A stretch of DNA of 64,000 nt, taken from the NCBI RefSeq assembly GCF_009834515.1, contig NZ_CP019426.1, forward strand, positions 2,221,501 through 2,285,500, read 5' to 3'. Source of the stretch: Pseudomonas sp. R84. Its GTDB lineage: Bacteria; Pseudomonadota; Gammaproteobacteria; Pseudomonadales; Pseudomonadaceae. Each line of letters begins with the position of its first letter. The stretch's first letter is position 1. Positions 1 to 8,563 of this stretch are shown here, one piece after another. A program made the translations under genes and the position numbers. Below the pieces are notes generated by a model. That model had not been told where the DNA came from, did no database searches, and saw only the letters and a list, made by a program, of their open reading frames with translations.

Positions 1-1431
1 GTTGATCAACGCCAGACGCTTGCGCTGGCCGGTGGACAGGTCGGTGGTGGTGAACGAACCGTCACGCACGCTGACCTTGTGGGCGATCTCCAGGCGCTGC
101 AGGTATTTGTTGGCGTCTTCCGGGATATGCGTGTCGCCCTGGACCACGTCGTCGAACAAGTAATAGTCGGCGAAAATCGTCGTGAACAACTGACGATAAT
201 CATCGCGGGTCGCGGCGTCGATGATCTGCTGGTTGAGGCGGATCTCACCCTGTTGCGGCGCGTACAGGCCCAGCAACAGCTTGATCAGAGTGGTCTTGCC
301 ACAGCCGTTTTCACCGACGATGAAAATGATGTCGCCCTGTTCGATTTTCAGGTTCACCGGGCCCAGACGAAACGGCGATGCACCTTCCACGGTGGGGAAA
401 CTGTACGACACGTCGGTCAGTTCCAGACTGTGCACGACTTTGTTTTTCGGGCCTTGCTCGCTGAGCAGCAGGTGTGGTTCGGGCGAAGAAAATTGCTCCG
501 ACAGTTCGGCGATGCGGCGAAACGCGATTTGTGCGCGGCTGACAATTGGCAAAGTGCTGATCAAATGTTCCAGCGGGCCTTTCATGTACAGCAACACCAG
601 CACGAAGCCGCTGATCACCGCTTTATCTGTGCTCGGCCACAGCGATTGCAAGCCCAGCGCCAAGCCGATGACCACGAAAAACAGCATCGAACCGAGGGTT
701 TTGGCGATGACGAACGTGTTCACCGAGCGTACCTGGGTGTCGCAGATCTTGTTCGCCGTTCCTTCGATGCCGGCAACGAACATGCGGTGCCGGCGCGGGC
801 GGTGGATGCGCAGTTCTTTCGCGCCTTCAGCCACGGCGTGGTAGTTTTTCTGCAACTCGTCTTCGTAGTCGCGGGCCTTCATGAAGCCCTGCATGCCACG
901 CCCGCGAGCAATGTACTGAATGATCGTGCTCAGCAGAATCGCGACCACCACCATCAAAAACATCGGCCATGACAACATCGCCAGATAGCCCATGCAGCCC
1001 AGGGTGACGGTCATGGAAATCGCCAGCGGGGCGAAAGCGAAAGCGAAGTCGCTGATGGTGTCGACGTCGTGGGTCAGCACCGGGATCAGACGATGGCTGC
1101 GATAGCGCTCGATCTGTTCAATGGGGGCCGAGAGGACTTTCTCGCCCAGCTCCTTACGCAGTTTGGCAATGATGTGCTGGCCGACATAGTTGGTACCGAT
1201 GTCGGAGAAAATCGAACTGGTCAGGGCCAGCAGGCACAACCCGGCGAAGAGCGCGACCATGGTGTTGCTCAGGTCGCCTTCGGTATGCAATACGCTGTTG
1301 ATGGTCGCCAGTAGCGCGGTGACGCTCAGACCGCCGACCATACCGAGCAGGGTCGAGACGGTCACAATCAGCCGAAAGGGTTTGAGCAGGGCGAACAATT
1401 CTTTGATCACCCCGCGTGTTGGTTTGCTCAT
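1..1431 (-). CDS. pvdE: PvdE, pyoverdine precursor ABC exporter (3' end cut off)
   Basis: Inner-membrane ABC transporter of the cyclic-peptide exporter family, which moves the acylated ferribactin precursor from cytoplasm to periplasm. The visible part has an N-terminal membrane domain with several hydrophobic segments and then an ATPase domain. Its Walker A is GENGCGKTT near residue 372 and its signature is STGQRKR near the cut edge; Walker B and the C-terminus lie outside the window. The ATG at 1431 is chosen because translation begins MSKPTRGVIKELFALLKPF. It is transcribed away from pvdO. The PvdS-type box at 1540-1563 lies about 110 bases upstream. The name is supported both by the family and by the following pvdO-N-M-P genes. 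Confidence 0.93.
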   Translation of the reverse strand, partial: MSKPTRGVIKELFALLKPFRLIVTVSTLLGMVGGLSVTALLATINSVLHTEGDLSNTMVALFAGLCLLALTSSIFSDIGTNYVGQHIIAKLRKELGEKVLSAPIEQIERYRSHRLIPVLTHDVDTISDFAFAFAPLAISMTVTLGCMGYLAMLSWPMFLMVVVAILLSTIIQYIARGRGMQGFMKARDYEDELQKNYHAVAEGAKELRIHRPRRHRMFVAGIEGTANKICDTQVRSVNTFVIAKTLGSMLFFVVIGLALGLQSLWPSTDKAVISGFVLVLLYMKGPLEHLISTLPIVSRAQIAFRRIAELSEQFSSPEPHLLLSEQGPKNKVVHSLELTDVSYSFPTVEGASPFRLGPVNLKIEQGDIIFIVGENGCGKTTLIKLLLGLYAPQQGEIRLNQQIIDAATRDDYRQLFTTIFADYYLFDDVVQGDTHIPEDANKYLQRLEIAHKVSVRDGSFTTTDLSTGQRKRLALIN

Positions 1432-1539
1432 GGAGGTTCCCTGCTTGAAAGAGCGGCGAAGGCCGCTATTGATCGCGGACTTCGCCTGGATGACGTAGAG
1501 GGCGGTGGCGCACCGTGGCGGTTCGCGCTCACCTGTAAA

Positions 1540-1563
1540 ACGACTGGCAGGACGGCTAATTTA
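1540..1563 (-). promoter_or_regulatory. PvdS iron-starvation box of pvdE
   Basis: On the minus strand the sequence reads TAAAT, 16 bases, CGT, which is the exact consensus for the ECF sigma factor PvdS. It lies between pvdO and pvdE and points at pvdE, leaving a leader of roughly 100 bases. Confidence 0.85.
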
Positions 1564-1576
1564 GCCGGCGATGGCG

Positions 1577-2485
1577 TTACAGATCGCGGGCGACGCGAAA
1601 GCCGATCCAGTCGCCGCGCGTGTCGGTGTAGGTGGCATTGCGGTTACCGGAGCGGGAGAACACTGGCGCTTCGCCCCAGTCGTTGCCTCGGATGCGGCGG
1701 ATCTCGCATTTGCCGCTCAGCCAGGCGCTGCCGTCGCTCGGTGCGCCGACGTAGTTTTCGTTGTAGCAGTCGGCGGTCCATTCATAGATGTTGCCGTGCA
1801 TGTCGTACACGCCGAAGGCATTGGCTGGAAAGCTGCCGGCCGGCGCCGTGAAGTTGTAGCCATCGGCGGCGCCGTAAGTGTTGGCGTGTTTGGCGATGCT
1901 GTATTCCTTCCCCTCATCGAATGGGAAGGGGAACGGCCCGGTGCTGCCACCACGTGCGGCGTATTCACGCAGGGATTCGCTGACCAGTCGATATTGCTTG
2001 CCGGTCTTTTTCGACAGCCACGCCACGTACGCTTCGATTTCAGGAAAGTCCATGCACACTGCTGGGTGCTTGTCGGTGTACTGTTTGCGCGGGTCGCTGC
2101 CCTGATAGTCGGGAATGCCGGCCTTGCACGCACGACCTGGACGCGTGTCGCCGTCGGGCATTTTGTAGCCGCTGTCCTTGAGGTAGGCATCCCACTCGCC
2201 GCGCAGTACCTGAAAACGGCTGATCGCCAGCGGCTGGGCAAACGTCACCGGGTGCATCGGGCCTTCGTCAGGCTCGCGGCCGACTTCATCGTCCGGGGTG
2301 CCCATGGTGAAGGTGCCGGTGGGCAGCACGACCATTTCCGGGCAGTCCTTGCAGTCCTTGAACACCTTGCCCGGCGCCGGTGGTGTGGCAGCCTGGGCAG
2401 CGCCAGGCAGCAGGCCGGCGGCGAGGGCGGTGAGCATCAGCGCCGGCAGGGTCTTGAGAGGAAAACGACGCAGTTCACTGTTCAT
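1577..2485 (-). CDS. pvdO: PvdO, formylglycine-generating-enzyme-like pyoverdine maturation oxidase
   Basis: Periplasmic FGE/SUMF1-fold protein. In pseudomonads PvdO completes the chromophore by oxidising dihydropyoverdine to pyoverdine. The ATG at 2485 gives 302 residues with a signal peptide ending near GAAQA (about residue 32). The sulfatase-modifying-factor fold follows, with typical blocks FTMGTPDDE, PMHPVTF, YDMHGNIYEWTADCY and WIGFRVARDL. It is the last gene of the pvdMNO unit, 31 bases after pvdN, and shares that promoter. A longer in-frame start exists upstream but would bury the signal peptide and run into pvdN. Confidence 0.93.
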   Translation of the reverse strand: MNSELRRFPLKTLPALMLTALAAGLLPGAAQAATPPAPGKVFKDCKDCPEMVVLPTGTFTMGTPDDEVGREPDEGPMHPVTFAQPLAISRFQVLRGEWDAYLKDSGYKMPDGDTRPGRACKAGIPDYQGSDPRKQYTDKHPAVCMDFPEIEAYVAWLSKKTGKQYRLVSESLREYAARGGSTGPFPFPFDEGKEYSIAKHANTYGAADGYNFTAPAGSFPANAFGVYDMHGNIYEWTADCYNENYVGAPSDGSAWLSGKCEIRRIRGNDWGEAPVFSRSGNRNATYTDTRGDWIGFRVARDL

Positions 2486-2516
2486 GGCGGGTCTCGCTAA
2501 AAGAAAAAGGGAGCGC

Positions 2517-3797
2517 TCAGAGGGCTTGGTCGAGCACGGCCAGCAGACGGTCGATTTGTGCTTCGTCATTGAGCAGCCCGGGTGCGGTGCGGATCACCGG
2601 GCCGACATCGCGGTGGACGGCATCGGCCACCACGCGGTTGGCCATCAGGTGCGCAGCGATCTTGTCGCTGTCCCTGCCCTTGACCCGGAAGAATGTGAAA
2701 CCGGCGGACAGCGCTGGACTCAACGGCGTGACGAGTTCGATTTGCGGACGTTGTTGCAGGCGCTGTTTCAAGTAACTGTTGAGCGCGTGAATGCGTGCTT
2801 CGACATCAGCCTTGCCCAGTTGCAGGTGCAACTTGAACGCCTCGTCCAGTGCCCAGCGATGCTCGAACGCGTGGTAGCCACCCGGGGTCATGGTGGTGGA
2901 AAACGCTGTGGCTTCGGAGAACGTCGGAATAACCGGCGTGACGTATCTGACGTCTTCGAAGCGGCTGCAGATGATCCCGGTACCGCGTGGGCCGAACATC
3001 CATTTATGTGTGCCGGCGATGAAGAAGTCGCAGTTCATTTGCGCGAAGTTGAGGTTGTCCACGCCGAAGCCGTGCACGCCGTCGACCACATAGACGATCC
3101 GGTCGGCATCGCTGCGACCGCGATTGTGCTTGTCGACGATTGCGCCGATCTCGCCGATTGGCAGTTTCAGGCCGCTGCCCGAATGTACCCAGCACATGCC
3201 CAGCACGCGGGTTTCGGGACGTATGGCGTTGTCGATGTTGGCGAGGATTTCGGCTTTGCTGGCGCTGTACACATCCTTGAACAACGGGATCTTGCGCACC
3301 CGCGTGCCATCGCGTTCGGTGCGCAAGGCGAGGATGGTGTGGGTGGCGTAATGTTCGTGGACGGTGGTGAGAATTTCCTGGTCGGCGCGCACATGCGCGC
3401 CGCCATAAATCGTCGCCAGGCCTTCGGTGGTGCTGCCGGTCAGCGCGATCTGCTTGGCGTTGGCCTGCAAGTAGCGAGCGGCCCAGACCCGCACGTTTTC
3501 CTCGCGCTGTTCGATCACGCCCAGGTCCCAATCCATCGCCAGACCGGGGTTTTTGTCGAGGGCCGCGCGATGCTGCTCGATGGCCTCGCGCACCGGTTTG
3601 GGGTGCGAGGTGATCAGAAAATTGGAGAAGTGCAGCCAGTCCGGGTCCTGATCGAACAGCTGTTGCAGCTGCGCCCACTTGTTGCGCGGCAGCGGCGCAA
3701 CGGCTGAAGCACTGGCGAGCGTGGGCAGGCTCGCACCCAGTGGCAGCGCCGCAGCCAGTATCCCGGCCTGCTTGAGAAAATCACGACGATTGCTCAT
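2517..3797 (-). CDS. pvdN: PvdN, PLP-dependent pyoverdine side-chain enzyme (Tat-exported)
   Basis: Pyridoxal-phosphate enzyme of the aminotransferase class V fold, acting in the periplasm. PvdN converts the glutamate attached to the chromophore into succinamide. The ATG at 3797 gives MSNRRDFLKQAGILAAALPL, a classical twin-arginine signal. The PLP lysine is most likely in GTHKWMFGPRGTG. Length is 426 residues. The start overlaps the pvdM stop by four bases (ATGA), which indicates translational coupling within pvdMNO. An upstream in-frame start would move the twin-arginine motif away from the N-terminus and was rejected. Confidence 0.93.
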   Translation of the reverse strand: MSNRRDFLKQAGILAAALPLGASLPTLASASAVAPLPRNKWAQLQQLFDQDPDWLHFSNFLITSHPKPVREAIEQHRAALDKNPGLAMDWDLGVIEQREENVRVWAARYLQANAKQIALTGSTTEGLATIYGGAHVRADQEILTTVHEHYATHTILALRTERDGTRVRKIPLFKDVYSASKAEILANIDNAIRPETRVLGMCWVHSGSGLKLPIGEIGAIVDKHNRGRSDADRIVYVVDGVHGFGVDNLNFAQMNCDFFIAGTHKWMFGPRGTGIICSRFEDVRYVTPVIPTFSEATAFSTTMTPGGYHAFEHRWALDEAFKLHLQLGKADVEARIHALNSYLKQRLQQRPQIELVTPLSPALSAGFTFFRVKGRDSDKIAAHLMANRVVADAVHRDVGPVIRTAPGLLNDEAQIDRLLAVLDQAL

Positions 3798-5164
3798 GGC
3801 TTGGCGGTTCCCGGCGCGGTGGCCAGTGCCGTTTTCGCGGCTTTCTCGACCTGATCCCAGACCCGCAGGAAGTTGCCGCCCCACAGTTTGGCGATATCCG
3901 CCTCGGAATAACCGCGCGAGATCAACTCGGCGGTGACGTTACGGATCTCGCCAACATTCTCGAAACCTTTGACGCCGCCACCTTCGTTGAAGTCGGAGCT
4001 GATGCCGACATGATCGATGCCGATCTTGCGTACCGCGTAATCGATGGCGTCGCCCAGGTCCTTGAGGCTGGCTTTCGGCTCTTCTTCGAGGATGCCGTAG
4101 AGGCGGCCAGCGTACTGGCCGAACTTCTGTTCGGACCACGCGGCAATGATCGGATCACCGGGCATCAACGCCATGGCCAGGTTTGGCAGGGGCGGCAGAT
4201 CGAAGTCCTTGCGCATCTCATTGAGTTTGTCTTGCGTGGTCTGCGTCAGTGGGCGCAGGTATTGCGAGAATGCGACGATCTGCACCACGCCGCCACTGTT
4301 CTTGATCAGTTGCATTTCCTTGTCGCTGAGGTTGCGTGGAATATCGACCATCGCGCGTGGCGCCGAGTGCGAGGCGATCAGCGGCGTGCGGCTCAGTTGC
4401 GCGACTTGCTCAAGGGCCTTGGTCGACATTTGCGAGACGTCGATGATCACGCCCAGATCGTTCAGGCGCTTGACCGCTTGCTTGCCCAGATCCGAGAGAC
4501 CGTCGAGGGCGTCCGGTGAATCATTGAGGAACGGCAACGGACGCGATGAATCAGCCCAGTCGTTATTGCCGATGTAGCTGAAACCGAACATGCGCATGCC
4601 GCGCGCCGTCCACATATCCAGCAGGCTCAGATCGTGGCCCAGCGGGTAGGCGTTGAGCATGCTGATGAAAATCGCGAATTTGCCTTCGCCGTGCAGACGA
4701 CGGAAATCATCCGGGGTGTAGGCGATGGCGACCTGATTGGGATAGTCGCGGACCATGCCGGAGATGATCTTGAAGCGAATTTCCTGCTGGTTGCGCGCCT
4801 CGTCAACGAAGCCGGGTGTTGGCTTGTGCGGTGCGTTCGGACCGTTCCACATTTCTGGCCAGCCGAAGATGGTCAGTGCCGCGCCGGACAGGCGACCGCG
4901 ATTGGCTTTGGCCAGATCGAACTGGCCGTCACCGTCCTTGTCGGCCTCGTGGCCGTCGGTGCCGAAGTTCTGCGTCAGGCTGACATGGCTATCGAAAGAG
5001 AGCATGCGTTCGTGCAGCTCATCTGCCTGTTTCATGACTTTGACCGGGTAGCCCAGGTCATCCTTGAACCAGTGTTGCCATACGGCAAAGCCTGCGCCGG
5101 CGCTGATCGCCAAGGCTAACGGCAGGCCAATGAATAGAGCCTTTTTCGAACGTGGTTTTGTCAT
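3794..5164 (-). CDS. pvdM: PvdM, membrane-dipeptidase-like pyoverdine maturation protein
   Basis: Member of the renal dipeptidase (M19) fold family. PvdM is needed in the periplasm for the PvdP-dependent oxidation of ferribactin; its exact reaction is not settled. The N-terminus after ATG 5164 (MTKPRSKKALFIGLPLALAI) is a signal anchor. SFDSHVSL occupies the position of the metal-binding D-x-H of the family. Other fold blocks are IASHSAPRAM and HVGISSDFN. ATG codons at 5170 and 5188 are in frame and no Shine-Dalgarno separates them clearly, so the start is uncertain by a few codons. First gene of pvdMNO. Confidence 0.9.
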   Translation of the reverse strand: MTKPRSKKALFIGLPLALAISAGAGFAVWQHWFKDDLGYPVKVMKQADELHERMLSFDSHVSLTQNFGTDGHEADKDGDGQFDLAKANRGRLSGAALTIFGWPEMWNGPNAPHKPTPGFVDEARNQQEIRFKIISGMVRDYPNQVAIAYTPDDFRRLHGEGKFAIFISMLNAYPLGHDLSLLDMWTARGMRMFGFSYIGNNDWADSSRPLPFLNDSPDALDGLSDLGKQAVKRLNDLGVIIDVSQMSTKALEQVAQLSRTPLIASHSAPRAMVDIPRNLSDKEMQLIKNSGGVVQIVAFSQYLRPLTQTTQDKLNEMRKDFDLPPLPNLAMALMPGDPIIAAWSEQKFGQYAGRLYGILEEEPKASLKDLGDAIDYAVRKIGIDHVGISSDFNEGGGVKGFENVGEIRNVTAELISRGYSEADIAKLWGGNFLRVWDQVEKAAKTALATAPGTAKP

Positions 5165-5226
5165 TGCCATCTCAGTCGGGTTCGCCATTGAGGTGCAGGC
5201 GCGGGGGCCTTTGCTATCTGGGAAGA

Positions 5227-5250
5227 ACGAGTGGATGGCCGTGGAATTTA
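5227..5250 (-). promoter_or_regulatory. PvdS iron-starvation box of pvdMNO
   Basis: Minus strand reads TAAAT-N16-CGT exactly. It lies 63 bases upstream of the chosen pvdM start and is divergent from the equally exact pvdP box at 5348-5371. Confidence 0.85.
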
Positions 5251-5262
5251 GGTTGCCAGGTT

Positions 5263-5337
5263 AAAAGATCGCAGCCTTTGGCAGCTCCTACAGGGATATA
5301 CATTCCATGTAGGAGCTGCCAAAGGCTGCGATCTTTT
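5263..5337. repeat. REPIN type A (between pvdM and pvdP)
   Basis: Two inverted copies, about 30 bases each, of the element containing GATCGCAGCCTTTGGCAGCT, separated by a short loop. The same element recurs at 17274, 25749, 33331 and 42411. It sits exactly between two divergent PvdS promoters. Confidence 0.9.
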
Positions 5338-5347
5338 CAAACCCACA

Positions 5348-5371
5348 TAAATTTACCTGCGCAACAAACGT
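5348..5371 (+). promoter_or_regulatory. PvdS iron-starvation box of pvdP
   Basis: Plus strand reads TAAAT, then 16 bases, then CGT. The pvdP ATG follows 46 bases later, leaving a short leader. Confidence 0.87.
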
Positions 5372-5416
5372 TCTAGCTTGGATAAAGCCTGCTTCATGGC
5401 TGACACAGGTAGGGCA

Positions 5417-7036
5417 ATGAAGATTTCTCGACGATGGTTCATGGCAGGCCTGGCGCTGACTGGCGCTGCCGTGCCGGCGGCTTATTTTGGGCATCGTGAA
5501 TGGACGAAGCCGGATCCGACGATCACGCCGGGCGAGGCCTCTTTTGATGTGGCGGACATGGCCGGTCAGCGCCTGGCGAACGCCTTGCGCGGGGTCTGGG
5601 ATATCCGTTTCGAAGGCGCTGACGCGGGCCTTGCAGGCTTGCCGCAGAAAGGTCTGCAGGTGCTTCTCGACATTGGCCATAAAGGTCGGGGCGTGTGCGG
5701 TTTTCTCGATACGCCGGAGCGTTTGCGCTCTGGCGAAACACCTCGTTACCGAATTCTCGGTGATCTGGCCAAGGCCGATGCGGCGAAACTGAGTTGGCGG
5801 TTGATCGGCGCTGATGGCCAGATCAGCTATGAGCTGGACATGATCCTCGATGAGGTCTGGGCCGATTTCGGCAATGCCGGCAGCGGCACTCTCAGCGGCA
5901 AAGCGCTGCGCCTCGACCGGCCGTTGAATTTGCCTGCGCAGGACAACCGCTTCGTCGCGGTCAAGCAGCTGTTTCCCGAAGCCCGCGAGCGCACGCCGCT
6001 GAACGCGACGCTGCTGGCGTGGTTGATTTCTCCTGAGCATCGCCTGTTCCACCAGTTGTGGCATGCGACGCGCGACAAATGGCACAAGCTTCCCGAGGAC
6101 AAGCGCGAGGCGCTGCGCGGGATTGGCTGGCAGCCCGGGCCGCGTGACAAGGAGCGAGATGCCCGTGGCCCGCGCAAAGATCGCAACGGCTCCGGCGTGG
6201 ACTTCTTTTTCATGCACCGGCACATGCTCGGTACGGCGCGTTCCATGCAGGACCTGCCGTCCTGGGAGTATTTCCCGCTACCGCAGCCGGAGTTGATCCG
6301 CGATCGCATCGGTTTCGCCCGCTACTTCGACAACCACGACGGCACGGCTTTGCCGCCAACGTGGACGGCGGCGGGCGACGATGAGTTCAGTCAGTGGGTC
6401 AGCGACATCAAGACTGCTGAAACCTATGAAAGCAACTTCCAGGTCTGGGAGTCGCAATACCGCGATCCGGCGTATCTGGCGAAACTCACGTTGGGGCAGT
6501 TCGGCTCCGAAGTGGAGCTGGGGCTGCACGACTGGCTGCACATGCGTTGGGCTTCGGTGCCGCGCGATCCTTCCAATGGGCAACCGGTGCCGTTTGCACG
6601 GGATCCGGCAGACTTCGCTGCGCGCTGGTACAACGCTGAAAACGACTTCCTCGGTGACCCGTTTTCATCCCACGTCAACCCGGCGTTCTGGCACTTTCAT
6701 GGCTGGATCGACGATCGCATCGAAGACTGGTTCCGCGCCCATGAGCGTTTTCATCCGGGTGAAGTCAGCCGCCTGCAGGTCAATGGCGTGCAGTGGTTTG
6801 CGCCGGGGCGTTGGGTCGAGGTTGATGATCCGTGGCTGGGGCCGATCACCCATGGCTGCAGCACCACGCCGGGCCTGCAGGTGGGCAAGTCGGTGGAAAT
6901 GGATCCGGAAACCATGAAACTGGCGCTGCGCATCACCTTCATCACCGACGAAGAAAAACTCGCCGGGCTGTTCCGCCGCGTGCCGCAACGACCGTGGTAT
7001 GCGCGCAATCTGAAGGCTAAAACCAGCCCGGCTTGA
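5417..7036 (+). CDS. pvdP: PvdP, tyrosinase of pyoverdine chromophore maturation
   Basis: Copper-dependent periplasmic tyrosinase that oxidises ferribactin to dihydropyoverdine, forming the fluorescent chromophore ring. The ATG at 5417 (Shine-Dalgarno AGGTAGGG just before) gives MKISRRWFMAGLALTGAAVP, a twin-arginine signal. The N-terminal half is beta-rich. The tyrosinase core follows with histidine clusters fit for two coppers: MHRHMLG, LHDWLHMRW and FWHFHGWIDDRIEDW. Length is 539 residues. It is alone on the plus strand, driven by its own PvdS box and divergent from pvdMNO. An upstream ATG (5378) would bury the Tat motif and was rejected. Confidence 0.94.
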   Translation: MKISRRWFMAGLALTGAAVPAAYFGHREWTKPDPTITPGEASFDVADMAGQRLANALRGVWDIRFEGADAGLAGLPQKGLQVLLDIGHKGRGVCGFLDTPERLRSGETPRYRILGDLAKADAAKLSWRLIGADGQISYELDMILDEVWADFGNAGSGTLSGKALRLDRPLNLPAQDNRFVAVKQLFPEARERTPLNATLLAWLISPEHRLFHQLWHATRDKWHKLPEDKREALRGIGWQPGPRDKERDARGPRKDRNGSGVDFFFMHRHMLGTARSMQDLPSWEYFPLPQPELIRDRIGFARYFDNHDGTALPPTWTAAGDDEFSQWVSDIKTAETYESNFQVWESQYRDPAYLAKLTLGQFGSEVELGLHDWLHMRWASVPRDPSNGQPVPFARDPADFAARWYNAENDFLGDPFSSHVNPAFWHFHGWIDDRIEDWFRAHERFHPGEVSRLQVNGVQWFAPGRWVEVDDPWLGPITHGCSTTPGLQVGKSVEMDPETMKLALRITFITDEEKLAGLFRRVPQRPWYARNLKAKTSPA

Positions 7037-7054
7037 GGGCTGCGTCATCGTTCA

Positions 7055-7145
7055 TTCGCGAGCAGGCTCGCTCCCACAGGATCAGGTGTTGCTCGCAGAT
7101 TGCGTAAACACCGCCATTCATTGTGGGAGCGAGCCTGCTCGCGAA
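7055..7145. repeat. REPIN type B1
   Basis: Inverted pair of TCGCGAGCAGGCTCGCTCCC elements flanking about 43 bases, between the convergent pvdP and opmQ. Related copies lie at 38010, 58791 and 62063. Confidence 0.9.
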
Positions 7146-7167
7146 AACGGTCTGCCAGGCAACGCTA

Positions 7168-8556
7168 TTACTGCGTCCACCCACCGCCCAGCGCCTTGTA
7201 CAGCGCAATGCTTGCCTGCACTCGTGACAGCCGCAGTTGCGCATTCTGGTCCTGCGCGGCATACAGCGTGCGCTGGGTTTCCAATACCGTGAGCAAATCT
7301 TCAGCACCGGCCTCGTATCGACTTTGCGCAATGTTGAAAGCGGTCTGCGCCTGATTCAATTCTTCGTTCTGCCACAACCGCTGCTCGTCCAGCCGACGAA
7401 TGCTGTTGAGGGCTTTTTCCACGTCGGCGAAACCGTTAATGATCGCGCCACGATAGGTTTCCAGCAGCTCTTGCTGGCGTGCCGTGGCCTTGTCGCGTTC
7501 CGCGCCGAGGCGACCGTTGTTGAAGATCGGTGCGACCAGCCCGGCGGTCAGGTTGTAGAAAGGGCTGCGAATCAAATCGTCGAACTGGTTGGCGCCTGAG
7601 CCGAGCTGGGCGGTCAGGGTCAGTGCTGGCAACATCGCCGCTCGGGCGACTTTGACGTCAGCTTCGGCGGCGGCCAGTTGCGCTTCGGCGCGAGCAATGT
7701 CCGGACGATGAGTGAGCAACTCGCTGGGCACGCCGGCGGCAATATCAGGCCATTGCAGGTGATCGAAGGACTCTGTCGGCGACAGTTGCTGCACCGGTCT
7801 GCCGAGCAGGGCGGCGAGGCTGATCAACGCTTCCTGGGCTTGCTGTTGCACGCGCGGCAATTGCCACTGCTGGGTGGCGACCAGGCTCTTCTGCTGTGCC
7901 AGTTCCAGCGCGGTCGCCGAGCCTGAATCAAAACGCGTCTGCACCAATTTCAGCACGCTTTGTGCGTTGGCCAGATTGAGTTCGGCGATGCGGCTCTGCT
8001 CGCGCAGTGACAGGGTTTGCGCATACGTGCTGGCTACGCCGCTGAGCAATGTCAGCTCGACGGTTGCCCGGTCGAATTCGCTGGCCTGCAAAGTGAACTG
8101 CGCGCTGTCCCGCGAGGCGCGTTTGCCGCCCCAGAAATCGATTTCGTAAGTGGCGCTCAGATTGGTGTCGAAGTAGTCCACGGCTTTGTTGCTGCTGTTG
8201 GCATCGAGCTGGCTGTAGCCATTGCCGCGCAGCAGTTTCTGCCGATTGGCATTGAGCCCGGCCTTGACCTCCGGCAGCAGTGAGCCGCCGGCGATCACCG
8301 TGCCGGCCTGCGCCTGGCGCACGCGGGCAACGGCGGCCGCGAGGTCGAAACTGCCGACGCGGGCCTGTTCGATCAGGCGATCCAGCTCGGGGCTGCCGAA
8401 CTGCGTCCACCACTGCAGGTTGTTGCGGGCGCTGCTGGCGCTGTGCGGCGACTGCCAGATCGCGGGCGCTTGCACGCCACTGTCGGGGCGTTGCACGGGA
8501 CTGCCGCAGGCGCTGAGGATCAGGCACACGGTCAATAAACTGAGGCGCGGTTTCAT
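7168..8556 (-). CDS. opmQ: OpmQ, outer-membrane channel of the PvdRT pyoverdine efflux pump
   Basis: Outer-membrane factor of the NodT/OprM (TolC-like) family. With PvdR and PvdT it exports or recycles pyoverdine. The ATG at 8556 gives a lipoprotein signal ending LSACGS (lipobox cysteine near residue 17). The two repeated OEP domains follow, including MLPALTLTAQLGSGANQF and APIFNNGRLGAERDKATA. Length is 462 residues. It lies seven bases downstream of the pvdT stop, as the last gene of the pvdRT-opmQ operon. The longer upstream start would delete the lipoprotein signal logic and overlap pvdT. Confidence 0.93.
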   Translation of the reverse strand: MKPRLSLLTVCLILSACGSPVQRPDSGVQAPAIWQSPHSASSARNNLQWWTQFGSPELDRLIEQARVGSFDLAAAVARVRQAQAGTVIAGGSLLPEVKAGLNANRQKLLRGNGYSQLDANSSNKAVDYFDTNLSATYEIDFWGGKRASRDSAQFTLQASEFDRATVELTLLSGVASTYAQTLSLREQSRIAELNLANAQSVLKLVQTRFDSGSATALELAQQKSLVATQQWQLPRVQQQAQEALISLAALLGRPVQQLSPTESFDHLQWPDIAAGVPSELLTHRPDIARAEAQLAAAEADVKVARAAMLPALTLTAQLGSGANQFDDLIRSPFYNLTAGLVAPIFNNGRLGAERDKATARQQELLETYRGAIINGFADVEKALNSIRRLDEQRLWQNEELNQAQTAFNIAQSRYEAGAEDLLTVLETQRTLYAAQDQNAQLRLSRVQASIALYKALGGGWTQ

Positions 8557-8563
8557 AGATCGA

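Noticed and set aside
1571-2500. 309-codon open frame antisense to pvdO
   Set aside because: pvdO has signal peptide and FGE motifs in the opposite frame; the antisense product matches nothing.
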